This document shows positions 61,373 through 64,000 of a stretch of DNA of 64,000 nucleotides, piece after piece (positions within the stretch are counted from its first letter, which is position 1; the number at the start of each line of letters is the position of its first letter). The DNA is from Cytobacillus oceanisediminis 2691 (GTDB taxonomy: Bacteria; Bacillota; Bacilli; Bacillales; Cytobacillaceae): positions 2,703,501 through 2,767,500 of the forward strand of contig NZ_CP015506.1 in NCBI RefSeq assembly GCF_000294775.2. Reading direction: 5' to 3'. The notes below the pieces were generated by a model that saw nothing but the letters and a program-made list of their open reading frames with translations, was not told where the DNA came from and did not search any database. The position numbers were made by a program, and so were the translations under genes.

Positions 61373-61476
61373 AAGTAAATTGGGTTATTTTGCGGTATTC
61401 CAAGGCAAAATACAGGCTATTTTGATTTCCGAATTCATAAAAGACAGGCATATCACTGATCCCTATAACCCAATTG
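61373..61476. promoter_or_regulatory. Pair of inverse CCCAATT motifs in the tapA/M4-protease intergenic region
   Basis: AAGTAAATTGGGTTAT is at 61373-61388 and ATAACCCAATTG at 61465-61476, facing opposite ways. Together they read AATTGGGTTAT in both directions, spaced about 80 bp. They lie in the divergent intergenic region 61315-61541, where promoters of tapA and the protease must be. Confidence 0.65.
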
Positions 61477-61541
61477 ACCATTCGTGGAATTTTCAGAATA
61501 ATTGACCTTGAAATACCAATCCAAACTAAGAGGTGATCAGT

Positions 61542-63323
61542 TTGAAAAGAAATAAGCTAAAAAAGAAAGTACTCCCTGCAGTTCTGGCAGCTTCGTTTTC
61601 CATCTCGGGACTATCACTGCCCGCAAAAAATGTGCTGGCAAATGAAGAAATCGTTAAGTATCATCAGGAATTAAAGACACCTTCCTACATAATTGGGACC
61701 TGGCAAGCTCCTGAAGGACTGAGCAAGGAAGAAGCTGTATATGCATTCCTTCAATCCAAGGCGAACTTATTCAAAAACGCCGGCTACGAGGCCAAGGATC
61801 AATTCAAAATCATTGATCAATTCGATGATAAGCAGACAAACACACACCATTTCAGAACAGTAGAGCAATACAACGGAATACCAGTATACGGAGCACAGCA
61901 GACCATTGCTTTGGACGACAAAAACAATGTGACAGCCTTCTTCGGTAAAGTTACACCAAATCTGGCACGTTCCATTATTCCTACAGAGGCGAAACTGGGC
62001 GAAGATGAAGCATTGGAAAAGGCAAAGGAAAGCATTGAAGATAAGATCGGAGAAGTGAAGAGTTATGATGGTATAGAAGGAGAACTTGTTATTTATCCGC
62101 ATAACGGGCAAAAGCATCTGGCTTATTATGTAACAGCTTCCACCTCAGCGCCGGCACCAGGGTATTGGCATTATTTTGTAGATGCTGTAACTGGAAACAT
62201 CATTCATAGCTATAATGCCATCACGGAACTGACACCATCTTTACCTGAACAACCTGAGGCACAGCAGACTGCTTCTTCCCAGCCTGAACCGAAAGCACTT
62301 CCGACTGTTTCAGAACCTGTTCAAGCAAGAGGAATGGATATTTTCGGGACACTTCAATCACTCCAGGCGGTTAAAGACCCGGAAACAGGAACGCACTATT
62401 TATTCGATGGGACAAGATCTGAAGGTGTCCATACATTTAAAGCGAACCGCATGCCTGAAAACGCGTTTATAATCCTTTCAGCCCTGCTTGGAATGACCGG
62501 ATTCGAGGTGGAAAGCAGAAACAACTTCTTCTATGATCCTTCTGCGGTGTCTGCCCATGTGAACGCAGGAAAAGTTTATGATTATTATAAAAAGGTACAT
62601 GGCCGGGATTCCCTTGATGGCGAAGGAATGAAATTAGTTTCAACTGTCCATATCGGTTCGAAGTGGAATAATGCTGCATGGAATGGCAAGCAAATGCTAT
62701 ACGGAGATGGAGACGGAACCAGGATGATTTCCCTGTCCGGGGGCCTGGATGTAATCGGGCATGAAATGACACATGGAGTGATCACCAATACAGCCGATTT
62801 AATTTATGAAAATGAATCCGGTGCGATCAATGAATCCATTGCAGATATTTTAGGGGCTTTTGCTGAAAATAAAACAGGTGAAGACCTATGGTTATTGGGC
62901 GAGGATATTTGGACGCCAACTACACCAGGTGACGGTCTCCGTTCCATGAGTGATCCAGGTTCGGTCTATATCGGCGGCTATACAGAATCAGGCTACTACC
63001 CTGATCATTACAGCAAACGTTATATTGGAGAACTTGATAAAGGCGGTGTCCATATCAACAGCAGCATCAACAACAAAGCAGCCCACCTGATCACAGATGG
63101 AGGCACTCATTACGGTGTTTCGGTTACAGGCATCGGAAAAACAAAAGCCGAGAAGATTTTCTACAGAGCACTTACCCATTATCTGACAGCAAGCTCCGAC
63201 TTCAGCCAAATGCGCCAGGCAGCCATCCAGGCAGCAAGAGACCTGCATCCGGATCGAAACGGACAGCCTTCCGCTGAGGTAAACGCAGTCATGGCAGCAT
63301 ATGATGCTGTTGGCGTCCAATAA
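61542..63323 (+). CDS. Secreted M4 neutral protease (bacillolysin/NprE-like)
   Basis: This 593-residue preproprotein has a signal peptide, FTP (about 60-105) and PepSY (about 110-190) propeptide domains, and a thermolysin catalytic domain with the zinc motif HEMTH near 407 and the third ligand Glu in GAINESIAD near 430, followed by the His-containing C-terminal half. The TTG at 61542 follows AGAGGTGAT and is preferred over a GTG 9 bp upstream that is part of the ribosome binding site. It is divergent from tapA and next to the HTH-TPR regulators, like NprR with nprA in the B. cereus group. Confidence 0.93.
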   Translation: MKRNKLKKKVLPAVLAASFSISGLSLPAKNVLANEEIVKYHQELKTPSYIIGTWQAPEGLSKEEAVYAFLQSKANLFKNAGYEAKDQFKIIDQFDDKQTNTHHFRTVEQYNGIPVYGAQQTIALDDKNNVTAFFGKVTPNLARSIIPTEAKLGEDEALEKAKESIEDKIGEVKSYDGIEGELVIYPHNGQKHLAYYVTASTSAPAPGYWHYFVDAVTGNIIHSYNAITELTPSLPEQPEAQQTASSQPEPKALPTVSEPVQARGMDIFGTLQSLQAVKDPETGTHYLFDGTRSEGVHTFKANRMPENAFIILSALLGMTGFEVESRNNFFYDPSAVSAHVNAGKVYDYYKKVHGRDSLDGEGMKLVSTVHIGSKWNNAAWNGKQMLYGDGDGTRMISLSGGLDVIGHEMTHGVITNTADLIYENESGAINESIADILGAFAENKTGEDLWLLGEDIWTPTTPGDGLRSMSDPGSVYIGGYTESGYYPDHYSKRYIGELDKGGVHINSSINNKAAHLITDGGTHYGVSVTGIGKTKAEKIFYRALTHYLTASSDFSQMRQAAIQAARDLHPDRNGQPSAEVNAVMAAYDAVGVQ

Positions 63324-63347
63324 AACTGCCTTCAAAAAAATAAAGAG

Positions 63348-63377
63348 AAACTCGCCACGCTTCGGCGAGTTTTTTAA
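63348..63377 (+). terminator. Terminator of the M4 protease gene
   Basis: AAACTCGCC pairs with GGCGAGTTT, a tight 9-bp stem with a 6-nt loop, followed by T residues. It may also serve the convergent gene at 63374. Confidence 0.9.
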
Positions 63378-63841
63378 TATATTTTTGTCCTTCTTATAGC
63401 TGAAAGGATGCCTAAAATGACGGTTACGATATGGGATAAGAAAAAGGTATAAACATTAAAGTAAAGACTATTTGTGTATTGATTGAACCAGCCAAAACGG
63501 TAAATTCTTGAATCCGGGTTATCCGGCGTCCCGCCTAGAGCAGTGATCAGCTCACTTGTGTAATCATTCATTTCAATCATCAGCAAAACACAGCCGGCAA
63601 GTGAAAAAAGCAGAATTCCTACAGTTATTTTACCATCTTTCACCATCTTTGTTTTTACAAGCTTAAAAGTATAGACCCAGCTGGAAATAAAAACAGGTGT
63701 AAAAAGAAAGATTACGAGGATGCCTAAATTTCCATTGCCGGAAGTCACATGCGGATTAACCGTAAAAAGGTGTTCTATCAGGTAAAAACCAAAGAATGAA
63801 AACAGGAAGGACAGGATCCAAAAGATCAGTTTTTTACTCAA
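63374..63841 (-). CDS. Predicted membrane protein with four hydrophobic segments
   Basis: This 155-residue protein has four hydrophobic segments (about 5-25, 40-60, 75-93 and 133-150). A hydrophilic loop lies between the third and fourth (MNDYTSELITALGGTPDNPD). I do not recognise the family. A TTG at 63841 follows AAAAGGGG and is preferred over the upstream ATG frame. The transcript is convergent with the M4 protease. Confidence 0.65.
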   Translation of the reverse strand: MSKKLIFWILSFLFSFFGFYLIEHLFTVNPHVTSGNGNLGILVIFLFTPVFISSWVYTFKLVKTKMVKDGKITVGILLFSLAGCVLLMIEMNDYTSELITALGGTPDNPDSRIYRFGWFNQYTNSLYFNVYTFFLSHIVTVILGILSAIRRTKIY

Positions 63842-63921
63842 GAACAGACCCCTTTTCGTGATTTGCTTAATTCTAATTAGCACTATTTTATTAGCCCCGC
63901 CTTTCTTTTCATGCCGGCTTC

Positions 63922-64000
63922 CTACCTCACACTATCAACCAGCAGGTAAATCCCTGTGAAAATCAAGATACTGTATGTAAAAACCTTGAAAAAACGCTGA
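63922..64000 (-). CDS. C-terminal end of a membrane protein (cut by window edge)
   Basis: The last 26 codons on the minus strand before a TAG at 63922 read QRFFKVFTYSILIFTGIYLL and then VDSVR, which is a typical final transmembrane helix, for example of LysE- or permease-type proteins. The rest lies beyond the right edge, so the family cannot be named. Confidence 0.5.
   Translation of the reverse strand, partial: QRFFKVFTYSILIFTGIYLLVDSVR

Noticed and set aside
1..64000. Mobile elements, prophage or tRNA-linked islands
   Set aside because: I found no transposase, integrase, terminal inverted repeats flanking a cargo, or tRNA genes.

Overview
The window looks like chromosomal DNA of a low-GC, spore-forming Gram-positive of the family Bacillaceae. 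Ribosome binding sites are strong AGGAGG types, TTG and GTG starts are frequent, there is a tapA-sipW-tasA-like biofilm operon, and the ethanolamine genes use the Firmicutes EutVW/ANTAR antitermination system. I see no rRNA, tRNA, CRISPR array, prophage or insertion sequence. Almost everything up to 26 kb, and most of 28.5-40.5 kb, is on the minus strand.

Region 1 (1-8.2 kb) is a sigma-54 module for C2/carboxylate metabolism: a TctC-type solute-binding lipoprotein (cut by the left edge), glycolate oxidase GlcF and GlcD, a PrpR-like sigma-54 activator, an orphan aconitase-like domain protein and a glyoxylate aminotransferase. Two -24/-12 promoters, each with the same 15-bp palindrome upstream, sit before tctC and before the aminotransferase. 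An array of 52-bp tandem repeats follows.

Region 2 (9.1-25.7 kb) encodes an ethanolamine microcompartment: eutW-eutV, eutH-eutS-eutP, then eutA-B-C-L-E-M-pduL-orf-N-shell2-mdh, plus a second eutB-eutC pair. Three leaders (before eutB2, eutH and eutA) carry a terminator overlapped by a hexaloop hairpin of the kind bound by ANTAR proteins. A malate dehydrogenase paralogue closes the operon. No eutG, eutT or eutQ is present in the window.

Region 3 (25.7-28.5 kb) has a DmpA-type peptidase divergent from an MFS transporter, then a second 52-bp tandem array. Region 4 (28.5-40.5 kb) is an acyl-CoA catabolism cluster (two acyl-CoA dehydrogenases, acyl-CoA ligase, 3-hydroxyacyl-CoA dehydrogenase, thioesterase, kinase-like protein, two SDRs, quinone oxidoreductase, methyltransferase) with a TetR regulator, two copies of a shared operator and an embedded 2-phosphosulfolactate phosphatase gene.

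Region 5 (40.8-52.7 kb) is mixed: a decayed M14 carboxypeptidase, an AraC/GyrI regulator, several MFS transporters, a ring-cleaving dioxygenase, a small zinc-ribbon protein behind a structured RNA, a lipoprotein, an operon of small alarmone synthetase + membrane protein + TetR with three palindromic operators, and a MarR-MFS pair. Region 6 (52.7-64 kb) is extracellular: a large S8 protease, two paralogous HTH-TPR regulators, the TapA/SipW/TasA-like operon and an M4 neutral protease. The intergenic regions of this block share a CCCAATTT-type motif, which suggests one density- or stage-dependent regulon of proteases and matrix.
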